Assembly: GCF_026210795.1 (NCBI RefSeq)
Contig: NC_089429.1
Coordinates: forward strand, 5,146,001 to 5,210,000
Source of the DNA: Rhizophagus irregularis
Taxonomy: Eukaryota; Glomeromycota; Glomeromycetes; Glomerales; Glomeraceae
Length of the DNA: 64,000 bases
Direction of reading: 5' to 3'
In this document: positions 8,790-19,607 of the stretch, one piece after another
Position numbering within the stretch: the stretch's first letter is position 1
Layout: every line of letters begins with the position of its first letter
Translations under genes and position numbers: made by a program
The notes under the pieces: model-generated
Databases searched by the model: none
The model's input: the letters and a program-made list of their open reading frames with translations, nothing else
What the model was told of the DNA's origin: nothing

Positions 8790-11260
8790 GGTTCGGCTTT
8801 CGGGTGGGCTTCCAAAGTACAGAAACTCCAAAGATTCGTAAGTACGAATTCTTTGGAGTTTATTTTATTTTTTTAATATGAACGGTTACTAACCGTTCTT
8901 TTTTTACTTTTTTTTTTAGGTTCGGCCGTTTGGGTAGGCTTCCGAAGTATGGAAAAACCAAGTTTCGTAAGTATGAAACTTGGTTTATTTATTTTTTATT
9001 TTTTTAATTTAATTTAATATGAACGGTTACTAACCGTTCTTTTTTTACTTTTTTTTAGGTTCGGCCATTCGGGTGGGCTCGAAGTATAGAAACCCCAAAG
9101 ATTCATAAGTACGAATTCTTTGGAGTTTTTTTTTATATTTTTAATATGAACGGTTAATACTAACTGTTCTTTTTTATTTTTTTTAGGTTCGGCCGTTCGG
9201 GTGGGCTTCCGAAGTATGGAAAAACCAAGTTTCGTAAGTTCGAAACTTGGTTATTTTTTTTTTGTTTATTTTTAATATTATGAACGGTTATTAATAACCG
9301 TTCTTTACTTTTTTTTAGGATCGGATGTTCCAAAGAACGGGAAAATTCCAAGATTCGTAAGAATCTTGGATTTTTTTTATTTTTTTAAAAAAAAATGTTA
9401 CGAACGGTTACTAATAACCGTTCTTTTATTTTTTATAGGTTCAGGTGTGCTTCCGTGTTCCGAAGAATGGGAAAATTCCAAGATTCGTAAGAATCTTGGA
9501 TTTTTTTATTTTTTAAAAAAATGTTACGAACGGTTACTAATAACCGTTCTTTTATTTTTTATAGGTTCGGGTGTGCTTCCGTGTTCCGAAGAACGGGAAA
9601 ATTCCAAGATTCGTAAGAATCTTGGATTTTTTTTTATTTTTTAAAAAAAAATGTTACGAACAGTTACTAATAACCGTTCTTTTATTTTTTATAGGTTCGG
9701 GTGTGCTTCCGTGTTCCGAAGAATGGGAAAATTCCAAGATTCGTAAGAATCTTGGATTTTTTTTTATTTTTTTAAAAAAAAATGTTACGAATGGTTACTA
9801 ATAACCGTTCTTTTATTTTTTATAGGTTCGGGTGGGCTTCCGTGTTCCGAAGAACGGGAAAATTCCAAAGATTCGTAAGAATCTTGGATTTTTTTTATTT
9901 TTTTAAAAAAATATTACGAACGGTTACTAATAACCGTTCTTTTCTATTTTTTAGGATCTGGTGAGCTTCCGAAGAACGGAAAACCAAGAAACCAAGATTC
10001 GTACGTAAGTACGAATTTTGGTTTAATTTTTTTTGTTTTTTTTTTTAATATATGAACGGTTTACTAATAACCGTTCTTTTCTTTTTTTTTAGGATCGGGT
10101 GGGCTTCTGAAAAACGAAAACCCAAAGATTCGTAAGAATCTTTAATTTATTTATTTATTTATTATTATTACGAATGGTTTACTAACCATTCTTTCTTTTT
10201 TTTTTAGGATTGGGTGGGCTTCCGAAGAACGAAAACTCAAAGATTCGTAAGAATCTTTAATTTATTTATTTATTTATTATTATTACGAATGGTTTACTAA
10301 CCATTCTTTCTTTTTTTTTATAGGATCGGGTGGGCTTCCGAAAAACGAAAATCCAAAGATAAAGATTCGTAAGTACGAATCTTTACTTTATAATTTTTTT
10401 TTTTTGTTTTTTCTTTATTACGAACGGTTACTAATAACCGTTTTTTTCTTTATTTTTTAGGTGCGGTGGGCTTCCGACGAACGAAAACCCAAAGATAAAG
10501 ATTCGTAAGTAATATACTTACGAATCTTTTTTTTTTAATGTTATGGAACGGTTACTAACCGTTCTTTTGATTTTTTTTTATAGGTTCGGGTGGATTCCGT
10601 CTTTCCAAGGAACGGAAAAAACTAAAAATTCGGTATGAATCTTTATTTTTTTATTTTTGTTTATTATTACGAACGGTTTCTAACCGTTCTTTTTCTTTTT
10701 TTTTAGGTCGGTGTCATCCGAAGAATGGAAAAAACCAAGATTCGTAGTACAAATCTTGGTTTTATTTTTATTTTTTTTTTATAATATTAACGAACGATTA
10801 CTGATAAACCGTTCTTATTTTATTTTTTTAGATTCAGTGGGCTTTCGAAGAACAACGGAAAACCAAGATTCGTAAGTAAGTACGAATCTTGGTTCTTTTT
10901 TTATTTTTTATTTTTATTTTTTATTACTATGAACGGTTTACTAATAACCGTTCTTTTCTTTTGTAGGTTTCGGGATCTTTAGAAAAGTGGAACCAAGATT
11001 CGTACTTACGAATCTTGGTTTATTTTTTATTTTTTTTTAATATTATTATGAACGGTTATTAATAACTGCTCTTTTTTTTTCTTTTTTATAGGTTTGGTGT
11101 CTCGGGTGGGTTCTGATAAACAGAAAAAAACCAAAGATTCATAAGTAGAATCTTGGGTTTTTTTGCTTTTTTTTAATATTATGGAACGGTTACTAACCGT
11201 TCTTTTCTTTTTTTTTATAGTTTCGGTGGATTTCCAAAAGATCAAGATTCGTAAGTATAT
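8790..11260 (+). repeat. Tandem array of ~20 intron-like hairpin units
   Basis: Units of about 115-135 bp repeat from 8790 to 11260. Each holds a roughly 47-base block starting GTTCGG, GATCGG or similar, then a GTAAGT or GTAAGA word, a T-rich stretch, a GAACGGTTACTAACCGTTC hairpin, a polypyrimidine run and TTTTAG or TATAG. The GTAAG word sits in the loop of one hairpin (stem CCAAGTTTC with GAAACTTGG, or CCAAGATTC with GAATCTTGG), and TTACTAA sits in the loop of the other. Stem bases change in pairs between units. Repetitive peptides can be read through units 9366-9964, but I do not treat them as genes. Confidence 0.9.
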
Positions 11261-12775
11261 ACGAATACATGAATTATGTGATTGTGGAATTGTAGATTAG
11301 TAATACTTATTTGTAATATGCATTTATAAATAAAGTTGTGATTTATTGCGAATATTAAATAAAATGAGTTGTGGCTGAATATTAGTAAATAAATTTAGTA
11401 CAAATTTGCAACATAAATTAAGTAACATTCGGAAAACTATTCACCAAAATTTGCTATCTGAAATTGTTCCGAATGTTAACTGAATTTTGGCCGAAATTTC
11501 AAGCCGAACTTTAGGCGAGTGGCAGCGAACTGCAGCCAAAAAATCAGCTAAAGTTCGACCAGCATTAGACTATAAATTAGCCTAAAATCGGCTGGTTGAA
11601 TTTTGGCCGATTTGGACTATTTTGACCAGTGATAATAAATTAAAATTTATAAATTCTTTACTAACCTGTAATAAATTTTGAATTTTTGTTTGATAATTTT
11701 TAAAAATTTTTAAAATATCATTTTTAACTGTATCTGCAGTCAGAATACGTGCTGATGGATTACAAATATTAATCAAATAACCAAACTCGGGAGATTCAAC
11801 AGTAGTAAATGGCAGATCATCTGCAGCGATCCATGTAGCAAGTTTTTCCCGAAAAATCTCATTTGTAAATATCTATAAATAGGTTTAATTAATGAATAAA
11901 TTATTACTTTAAAAATAAAATAAATAAATTATACTTACTAATCGTTGATTATCTTCACGTAGAAAATTATTCATCAATTCTACTTGCTTCATAGTAGGAG
12001 GATCAATTTTGTTTGGATGTAACTTAAGATGGCGATTTAAATTACCTGTTGAGCTCCCTTTGCCCATATTATATTTACCGCCACTGTTAAATAATATATT
12101 ATATAAATTATAAAGGAATTTTTTAACTGTATTGAAATATAAAAATTCTTTACCTGCAATATCGGCATTTTGCCCATATTACGCCCTTTTCATCTTTAAA
12201 CTTATCAAAATGATTCCACACATTACTTCCTTTTTTATTTTCGTCCAATGTGCTTAAAACTGATTCATCAGCTTTATTTTCGTCTTGAATATTTTGTTCT
12301 TCTTCATTTCTACGCAGTTCTTCATTTATACGCAGTTCTTCTTCATTTATATGTGGTTCTTCTTCATTTATACGTAATTCTTCTTCATTTATACATGATT
12401 CTTCTTCATTTATATGTGGTACTTCATTTATATCTTTTTCACTTAATATTTCTTCTTGAAGTAATATCTCATCTTCTTGAAATAACACTTCATCCTCTTC
12501 TTGATCAAATAACATTTTTTCTTTACGTGAACGTTTTGATTTATGAATATTATTATTTTTAAACTCTTTATTGTTTTTATGTTTTTCTTTAAACATTTTA
12601 TATTTTATGAAGTAAAAAAAGAAAAATTTTTTTTACAAAAAAAAGGATTTTCATAGATTTATAACAAACAATTGATAATCAATTTACTAATTTGGTTCAA
12701 TTATTCTGATCAACAGGTTTATTTATTTAATAAATATTTTACATTTAAACGTAATAATAATTTAATATATGTGAC

Positions 12776-12917
12776 CCGAATCTGACCCGGATAGACTCGG
12801 TTAGATTAAAAAATTTACCTGACCCAATATCAGGTTAATAATTTGTCAATCTGACCTGAAAATTTCAGGTCAACCTGACGGGTCACCCAGGTTGACCTGA
12901 CCCGTTCGGAGCTCTAG
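12776..12917. mobile_element. 5' terminus of the hAT element
   Basis: This segment ends in TTCGGAGCTCTA at 12917, the same end as the hAT MITE at 2968. It also holds the inverted CCTGACCTGA and TCAGGTCAACCTGAC subterminal words. It lies 180 bp upstream of the hAT transposase start, as expected for the 5' end of that element. The matching left end is missing because the element is truncated near 8175. Confidence 0.75.
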
Positions 12918-13646
12918 AAAGTCCTGTATATATCTTCTTTGTCGGTAGAAGAGTGATATGTTTTTTCGATATTTTTAAGAATTTTTTGAGAAAACTTTGA
13001 ACAGAGGTTTCTTTTCATGTATATTATGTATACAAGAGTATAGAGTCCGGAAAATCAAAAAACTAGGGCTTATTTCTATGTATGAAAAATAGTTTTTATA
13101 ATAAATTTTTCGTCTAAAATAAATGGTCCTAGGATTTTGCGGAAAGAGTTCTCTGATCAAATTTTAAGTAGGTTAGTTAATCTATACTAACAATATCTTT
13201 CGCAATATCACATCACGTGAGAATCGCGAGATCAGATGTAATATTCCATTAATATAAATTGGTTTTATTTTTTTTTCACTCTTGTTCTTTTAGTCCTTTC
13301 ACTATAATTTCGTCTTGGAAAAGTATGTAATTTATTTTTTGTTATATTGTATCATTTTTGTCTTATTTTATTGCGTAAAGTGAAATAATTTTTAATATAA
13401 ATACATACTAAATACCATTTTATTGTTAACTTTTAGTAATAAGAATATGTATAATAAAGAATGTATTTTGCGCATTGCATTTGTTAACAGTTTAAATATA
13501 TTTAATTATAAAAGCTTTATACATAGAAAACATGATGTCTTTAAAATATTGCTAAACTTGTTTTATACTATAACTCTCTTCAATTAAAAATAAAATTGTA
13601 CCAACAATACTAAATTTTTTAAAATAATATAGAATTTTTCTAACTA
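12918..13646. other. Intergenic, no gene seen
   Basis: A+T-rich DNA with short frames only. A CACGTGAGAATCGCGAGATC patch at about 13214 stands out from its surroundings, but I can assign no function. Confidence 0.6.
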
Positions 13647-13762
13647 TTCATCGGGGTGATGATCACTGGTGACTGAAATTATGACGAACGACCAGCATTA
13701 AAAAAATATAGTGCCGGTAAAAATTGATAATTCTGGCCAATGGTGATGATCACCCCCGGTGA
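13647..13762. mobile_element. Small MITE
   Basis: Imperfect inverted ends TCATCGGGGTGATGATCACTGG and CCAATGGTGATGATCACCCCCGGTGA enclose about 65 bp. The family and target duplication are not clear. Confidence 0.5.
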
Positions 13763-13929
13763 TTTAAAATCTCATTAATAATTTTATAAGCAAAATATTT
13801 TACTTTTTATAAAAAAGTTGCAAGCTGTTAATATTTCTTTGATTTCTTTTTTTTTGAAAAATATTGAAAATATCAATCTGATCTCACAGAATTTTTTCGG
13901 GTGTTACTGGACTAACTGGAGTATTTGAC

Positions 13930-14090
13930 ACTTCAGGTGTACTGTACATATTTCTTGTACCAGATAAAATTTTTATAATTATTATGATACACTCAATCAT
14001 TAAAGTTAACCTTCAGTATTTTCAAGAACCATAATATAATCTTTGTCGTTAAATTGATCGTATAGTTTCCATCCAAACATTATAATGCAT
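13930..14090 (-). pseudogene. TKL kinase gene debris
   Basis: Two short blocks match the minus-strand kinase genes later in the window. ACTTCAGGTGTACTGTACATAT resembles the APEVL activation-segment region. TTCAAGAACCATAATATAATCTTT is nearly identical to the codons for DYIMVLE, and a degraded copy of the EWIPYDQF codons follows. The order is scrambled and no frame survives. Confidence 0.55.
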
Positions 14091-14869
14091 AAAATTATTA
14101 ATTTATCTTCAACTGCAGATCGGAAATCAATTAATTATAACAATGATGTTGTTAACAATCCTAATAGTGATAATAATAGTGATTTAACAATATATTCAGG
14201 TATTTTTATTAGATTTTCTATGATAAATTAATGCCTCTGTAACGATATCAGATATAATATACTATTTTAAATATCTAATAAAACTATATATGTTAAAAAG
14301 AAAATATTTATAACATTCATGCCAAATTTCATACCTGACTGTTATTTTATAACACACTAAAAAAAGAGTTTGGGGCATATTGTATATTCAGTAGTTGGTT
14401 CCTTAATAATGCCTTATGATTTAATTGTATGGTTATCACAAGCCAGTAATTTTATAAACTCAACATTATTAGGAATACAAAAAAATATTACCGAGAGGTA
14501 AACGATAAGAAGTAGTGAGTGTGTCATTATAGGCGTTTGATATAAAATATATTGTATTTATTGTATTATGAATATAAGGATCTTTTTTCGCGTAAATACT
14601 AAAAATAATAATGTTCAGAGGTGTGGATTTTTCCACTGATAGATCTGGATTTTAAAATTTTAATAGTACTATTATAGTATATACAGTATATGTAAATTTA
14701 TAAATATACTGCGGCCCTATTAAAAAAAATTTCTTTAAAAAATACTTAAATTTAAAAATACGCTTAAAATTGCAGTTTTAAGTATAATTTAAATGTAAGT
14801 TTTTATACTTAAATTGCAATTTTAAATATATTTTAAGTGTATTTAAAATTTAAGTATAATTTAGATCTA
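14091..14869. other. Non-coding DNA with an A+T inverted repeat
   Basis: No gene is supportable. At about 14735-14865 a roughly 130-bp near-palindrome is built from TTAAAATTGCA and its inverse around a short centre. A short frame at about 14085-14205 (MHKIINLSSTADRKS) ends at a GT, but nothing joins it. Confidence 0.5.
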
Positions 14870-15268
14870 CAGTCGGACCTCTACTGTTGTTTTGGGGAAA
14901 ATATATCGGTATGTCAAATTATCGTTACATAACCGTCATCAGTGAATCATTCTTGCCAGCATTATGTAAACTCCGGATAGCTAATATATTAAAATTTCAT
15001 GTGATTTGGACGGAACCTTTATGTTAACTCCGGCCAAATTCATAGTGTTGACCCGAATTAATACCAGTGTAACCTAAAGTATCGGTACATCTTACTATGT
15101 ATTAATTATAAAGGGGCAAAGAAAAGTATCGGTACATGTTACATCGTGAAACCATATATAATATCGGTATAACGAGATTTTTTTATTAATTGTGAAACGG
15201 GACATAGAAAATTTATCGGTACAGGCAATTATCGGTACATAGGATATCGGTACATAGAGGTCTGACTG
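14870..15268. mobile_element. Tc1/mariner-pogo-type MITE (399 bp)
   Basis: The ends CAGTCGGACCTCTACTG and CATAGAGGTCTGACTG are inverted repeats, flanked by TA on both sides (14868-14869, 15269-15270). This is the target duplication of the Tc1/mariner/pogo superfamily. The interior repeats the word TATCGGTACAT several times, probably subterminal motifs. It is related to the element at 63560. Confidence 0.85.
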
Positions 15269-15270
15269 TA

Positions 15271-16371
15271 TTTTAAAGCATTTTAAATATATTTCTTTTT
15301 TGTAAGGATACGGTAAAAGAAAGGCTGTTGGTCAATTGCTCACAGTTTATGAGTAAATGAGAGAGGTGATTTGAGCGGACAATCCATTAGATCTAACATA
15401 TTTAGACACTGCTGTTGAGACTTCAAATTGTTCGAAGGTAATTTTAATATTTTTTTTTTCTTTAAGGATCCTCTTTATGTGTGAAATTGTTGAAATAATA
15501 CTTAGTAGTTTGTGTAGATCATTCCTTTTTGGACAATAGGCGGCATTACGTAATTCTGGCCCGGAAGAGTCTGTTTTTGCTCTTAGCTAACTATCCTATA
15601 TTAAATGCAACAGAAATAACAATTACTCAGTTTGATTATTTAACTACTCTTAAATTTACTTAAAATCCTAAATAAATTTTACCAACAATTTATTGTTTGA
15701 AGTTTGTTAAATTATTTTTTCTTTTTTTTTCGATCGGTAGAGGCGCACTATATGCAAATCTTTGACAAGATTAAAAGACACATAATTGCGAGAAATAACT
15801 ATGAACCCGTTCTATATACCGACCACCTATATCCATTGTATTAGATTTATTATCCAGAAACCGAAGGCCCGATATACGATTTTAATTGCCTGATACAATT
15901 ATAAAATCACGTGATACCTGATGCTATTGTGCATGTCCTATGAGCACTAGATGTGTTTTTCACGTATGTTATTGATCACTCATCCAATTTCTATTGCATT
16001 TCTTGATCAAATGTTCAAGTTATTGGTTTTTTTGTTCTTATTCACGTATGAAATTACATAAAAATCTGCATTTAAATCATTCTTACCATCGAAGTTACGA
16101 TGAAGTTTTTAATCAAAGTTCCTTATTTGCGCAAACGTAAAATAGGACGCAATAAAAATATATAAATTTGAATTATACCATAACTGTTACAAATCGGCGT
16201 GAAGCAGTTGTATATCGCATCTTTTAGCTTTCTTTTTTAGTTGAATTTTTAACATTTTTTTACTTTATTTATAGTCTTATAAAAGACAAGTAATCGTAAG
16301 ATAAATTTATGATTTTATTTATTTATTGCATAATGATAATAATGATAATAATATAATAGATAACAAAATAT
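15271..16371. other. Intergenic, no gene confirmed
   Basis: Short plus-strand segments near 15300-15440 and 15475-15610 end at GTAA-like words and could be remains of a spliced gene. No domain is recognisable and stops break every frame. The last 50 bp are the 3' flank of the kinase-like gene on the minus strand. Confidence 0.4.
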
Positions 16372-18436
16372 TCAATAAAGACTAATTCCCTTTTCTTCTA
16401 GAAATTGAATTGCCTTATTGTTATCATTTAAAGCAGCCTTTCTTAACCATTTAATTCCCTCATTTTCGTTCTTTTGAATCTTCAATTTTCCTTTATAATA
16501 AATATCACCTAAATTAAATTGTGCGAAATTATTATTTCCTTCAGCAGCTTTAGTGATATACTTTATAAATGTATTTTTGTTATCCTTTTCAGCCAGAACA
16601 TTTTTAAGAGTAAAAGCATAAAATAATTGAGCATCAGGATGTCCCTCATCAGCAGCTTCTTTAAGTAATTCTCTTCCCTCTTCACGTTCTTTTATACCAT
16701 CAAGAAATCCGTCCCATAAATAACGACCTTTCCAATATTTTGCTGTAATATTCTCATTTGCTGCATGATATTCAAAACATTCCCACGCTTTTTGATGTTC
16801 ATGCATTTTATAAGCTTGTATACCCTCATCTAATGGAATTATTTGAACTATTGGACTAATATCTTCATCTGGTAATACCAAATCATAGATTTCTTTTGAT
16901 CCATCTAAATCCAAGGTTTTATCATCAAGTAAAGCTGGCATATTCTTATCAAACATATAACTAATGGAATTATATAGTCCGTCTAGCATATCAAATGCTT
17001 TCAAAAAAGAAATGCGTTCTTGTGGATTATTCTTCCAAACTAGATATAAAAAAAAAGTTAATAAAAGTATTTTATTATATATTATAAAGTCCCGGATGAA
17101 AATAATACTTACTGTTAATTATAATTTCTTTATAATTTTCTTGGAGTTTGGAAATTTCTGGAGTGGAATCTCCAAATTTAATTATTTCTCTACCACCTTT
17201 AATCACAAAGTCCTTAATTTCGTCTACCCTCAAACTACCATATGGAATTTTTTCAAAAGCAAGTTCCCAAAGCAGAATACCAAAACTAAAAATTTCACAT
17301 TGTGTTGTATATTTTGCCATAAAGCTGATTAATTTCTCAGGAGCTAACCAACGCACGGCTTCATTATCTTCTTCCTTCAACGTAGTGGTGTTCCCAAAAG
17401 TATAACGCGCCAACTTAAAATTATAAATTTTAGGTTCTAGACTTTCTGTTATCAAGATATTTTCACATCTCAGGTCATGATGTAAAATTTCAGCATTTTG
17501 TAAAAATAAAAGCCCACGACAAATGTTAAGAGCAAATCGAACCTTATAATGCCATTGAATATCCTTTTTTTCGTATAGTTCTTTCAAAGTTCCATAATGG
17601 GCCCATTCAAAAACTCGGACATTATCATCGTCAATTTTTGAGACACCATAAAACCTAAGAATATGTTTGCATTCAGATAATTTTATTAAAATTTCAAGAT
17701 GCCCTTGCACTTTTGTATCATCTTCGGTCGTTGAATTTGATTTACATGCTACTTCTTGTCCTCTATAAATTCTTTTCACTACATAATTAGGATGTTTTCC
17801 ACGTTTGTCATCAGATTTTCCTCGTAAGGGGAGTTCTAGATATTTTGAATCAATCTTATTTGCGCCATGAAATGTTTTATCATCAATATGTTTCTTAATA
17901 TACATTACTTCTTCATAAACTTTGTCAACTTTATTGTCCACTGATTTGAGGTATTTATCAAATTCGATAAAAATTTCCGCTAAAGCTTCTTCATCATCCC
18001 TTCTTCGTTCTTCATTATCAACTGTCACAGCAAAATGTAAATCATTCATTGTATTATCATACTTTTCCGTAAGTTTTATGAATTTTTCTTTAACAGAAAT
18101 TGCTTTTACATATTTTCTAAAACCGTGATATTTTGAAATTTCCTTAGTATATTTTTCAATTTCTTCTAAAACATAAATAAATTTATAAAAAGCATTATAA
18201 TATGATTCATTACGTAATTCCTTTTCATTTTTTTTTTTTCTAACTTTTAATAACTCCATAGGAACACGAGTTATTTCCACTCGTTCTGCTAGAGCATTGC
18301 AGACTTTTTTGTTATATTCTGCCGCTTCACAAATTTCTATTATTTTCGTAATTAAGCTTGAAGCCGTTTGAATTAATGGAATGTATGGACCTATTGCATC
18401 TCCTACGATACCGACAGCGTCTTTAACATTATTCAT
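16372..18436 (-). CDS. Gene 1: MLKL-like four-helix bundle, pseudokinase, Sel1 repeats
   Basis: Two exons, 18436-17113 and 17039-16372, joined across a GTAAGT...CTAG intron, give 663 residues. Residues 1-185 are helical: GPYIPLIQTASSLITKI and CEAAEYNKKVCNALAERV follow the spacing of the MLKL N-terminal four-helix bundle, with a brace-like helix to about 185. Residues 200-450 form a TKL-type kinase fold with the VACK lysine (K232). HRD is HHD (319-321) and DFG is NFK (N339), so the magnesium-binding Asp is lost and catalysis is doubtful. A WLAPE segment and subdomain XI (WKNNPQERISF) follow. The C-terminus has Sel1-like repeats (GDIYYKGKL, KWLRKAALND). It resembles the C-terminal halves of the genes at 41956 and 55956 but lacks their N-lobe modules. 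A membrane-acting, cell-death-like role is inference. Confidence 0.85.
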
Positions 18437-18544
18437 GATGGAAATACTTATAGAAAAATATATATATAATTGAAGAAATTATCTAAAAAGCAGGTATATA
18501 AAATAAAAGCCGGCTTTTATTTTTCAAAAAAAAAAAAAATTTTA

Positions 18545-18715
18545 AAAAAAAAGCGGTTCCACAAACTTTTTCGCCCTAATTTTAAGCGAATATACTTTTC
18601 CTTATAAGTCAATCTAGTCACAAAGAAGTTTATTATTTCATTAAAAAAGCGGTTCCACAGACTTTTTCGTCGTTGTGAACCCTGATTTGAGCGAATACAC
18701 TTATCCTTAAAAGTC
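18545..18715. repeat. Direct repeat upstream of gene 1
   Basis: The phrase AAAAAGCGGTTCCACA followed by ACTTTTTCG and, later, GCGAATA.ACTT.TCCTTA occurs twice about 100 bp apart, roughly 110 and 210 bp upstream of the ATG at 18436. It may be a duplicated promoter element or the remains of a small repeat. Confidence 0.6.
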
Positions 18716-19607
18716 TCATGTTTTAATGAATTTTTATTGAATAAGGATATATTTGGTCAAGGGGCGTCCAATAAATTTATGATGATTAAGGATCGGGTAC
18801 CGGGTACATTTGTAAGATGCAATTGGGAATGATCTTACCACGGTGCGCTGTTAACTATGTAAATCAAAACTATATCAAGTCGCCTAAGATTTTTAATATT
18901 TTAGAGTCTAAATTTGATAGACGAAATTTTAATAATAAATTACTACAAAAAAACAGCACATTTTTTTTTAGATGCACAGGTCGAACAATTTCTTCTTTCT
19001 CAAATATTTTCACATTTATTAGCTTCTTCAAACTATCTTTACAAAATTACGAAGCTATTTTTTACATTTACTGGCAAATTATTTTTCAATTGGAATTTTA
19101 AGTAGTTTTTCTTTTTTGAGGTCTGATTTTTTTTAAGTATTTTATTATTAACACACAAAATGGCCTCGTAACTTTGCTAATAAAGTCATGTTCTTAATCT
19201 AATATGCTTTTTTTCTCAAAGTACAGAATAGTTAAAGCCACACATCTAATTGGATGTGAAATATAATACAATGTGTACTTACAAATCATATAAACATCGT
19301 TTTCAATTAAAGGAACGAAACAGTCAAAACTCTATTTGTCGTCAGTTAAAAATTTCAAAAGAAAATTTGGCAAGTTAAAGGAAGTGCGAAAACAAAAAAA
19401 TGAGTCACTTCGGAAAATTCAGCCTCAGCTATTTGGGCCTGATATCGCTTCAATTCTTATGCTTTGCTAAATTAAAAATATTTTTTATATTTAAATTAAC
19501 ATTATTAAATTTAATTATAATATTTGCATTGATAAATTCATTATTGTAACATTGAAATTTTTAACTCATTGTTATTATTAAAAAACCTTAATTAATAATT
19601 TTTATTA
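18716..19607. other. Intergenic, no gene seen
   Basis: A+T-rich DNA. A 94-codon frame at 18817-19101 has no recognisable feature and typical non-coding composition. Confidence 0.6.

Larger units (their letters stand above)
8438..11631. mobile_element. CACTG...CAGTG element (CMC-like) in the hAT intron
   Basis: The terminal inverted repeats CACTGGTCGAAA and TTTTGACCAGTG bound a 3194-bp insertion. A 3-bp ATA duplication flanks it (8435-8437 and 11632-11634); the match extends to ATAATA but is within a simple repeat. Its ends resemble those of the CACAGG MITE at 1926. There is no transposase. The core is a roughly 20-unit tandem array (8790-11260), preceded by a polypyrimidine tract. The remaining right part, 11261-11631, has no recognisable gene. 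Confidence 0.8.
8176..12596 (-). pseudogene. hAT transposase gene, 3'-truncated
   Basis: The exons read on the minus strand are 12596-12154, 12083-11939, 11872-11666 and 8391-8176. They join in phase with GT/AG borders. Exon 1 encodes an acidic, INEEE-repeat region and the start of a BED zinc finger (VWNHFDKF ... CRYC). Exon 2 completes the finger (GNLNRHLKLH). Exon 3 has the pre-catalytic helices. Exon 4 carries the RNase H-fold start (ISFALDAWTSPN, LGITCHYID, LLDFVYLKGSHSG), typical of hAT zaBED-type transposases. The catalytic C-terminal half is missing after about 8175. The third intron holds a 3.2-kb CACTG element (8438-11631); without it the intron would be about 80 bp. Confidence 0.85.

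Noticed and set aside
8630-8815. Minus-strand K/E/G-rich frame
   Set aside because: It is the complement of a polypyrimidine tract; any frame through it is open and lysine/glutamate-rich by composition.
9366-9964. Repetitive reading frames (LLITVLLFFIGSGVLPCSEE-type units)
   Set aside because: They arise from open frames through the tandem array, change frame between units, and cross the intron-like hairpins. Nothing suggests a protein.
12248-12562. Plus-strand 104-codon Leu/His/Tyr-rich frame
   Set aside because: Shadow of the INEEE repeat in the minus-strand hAT exon.
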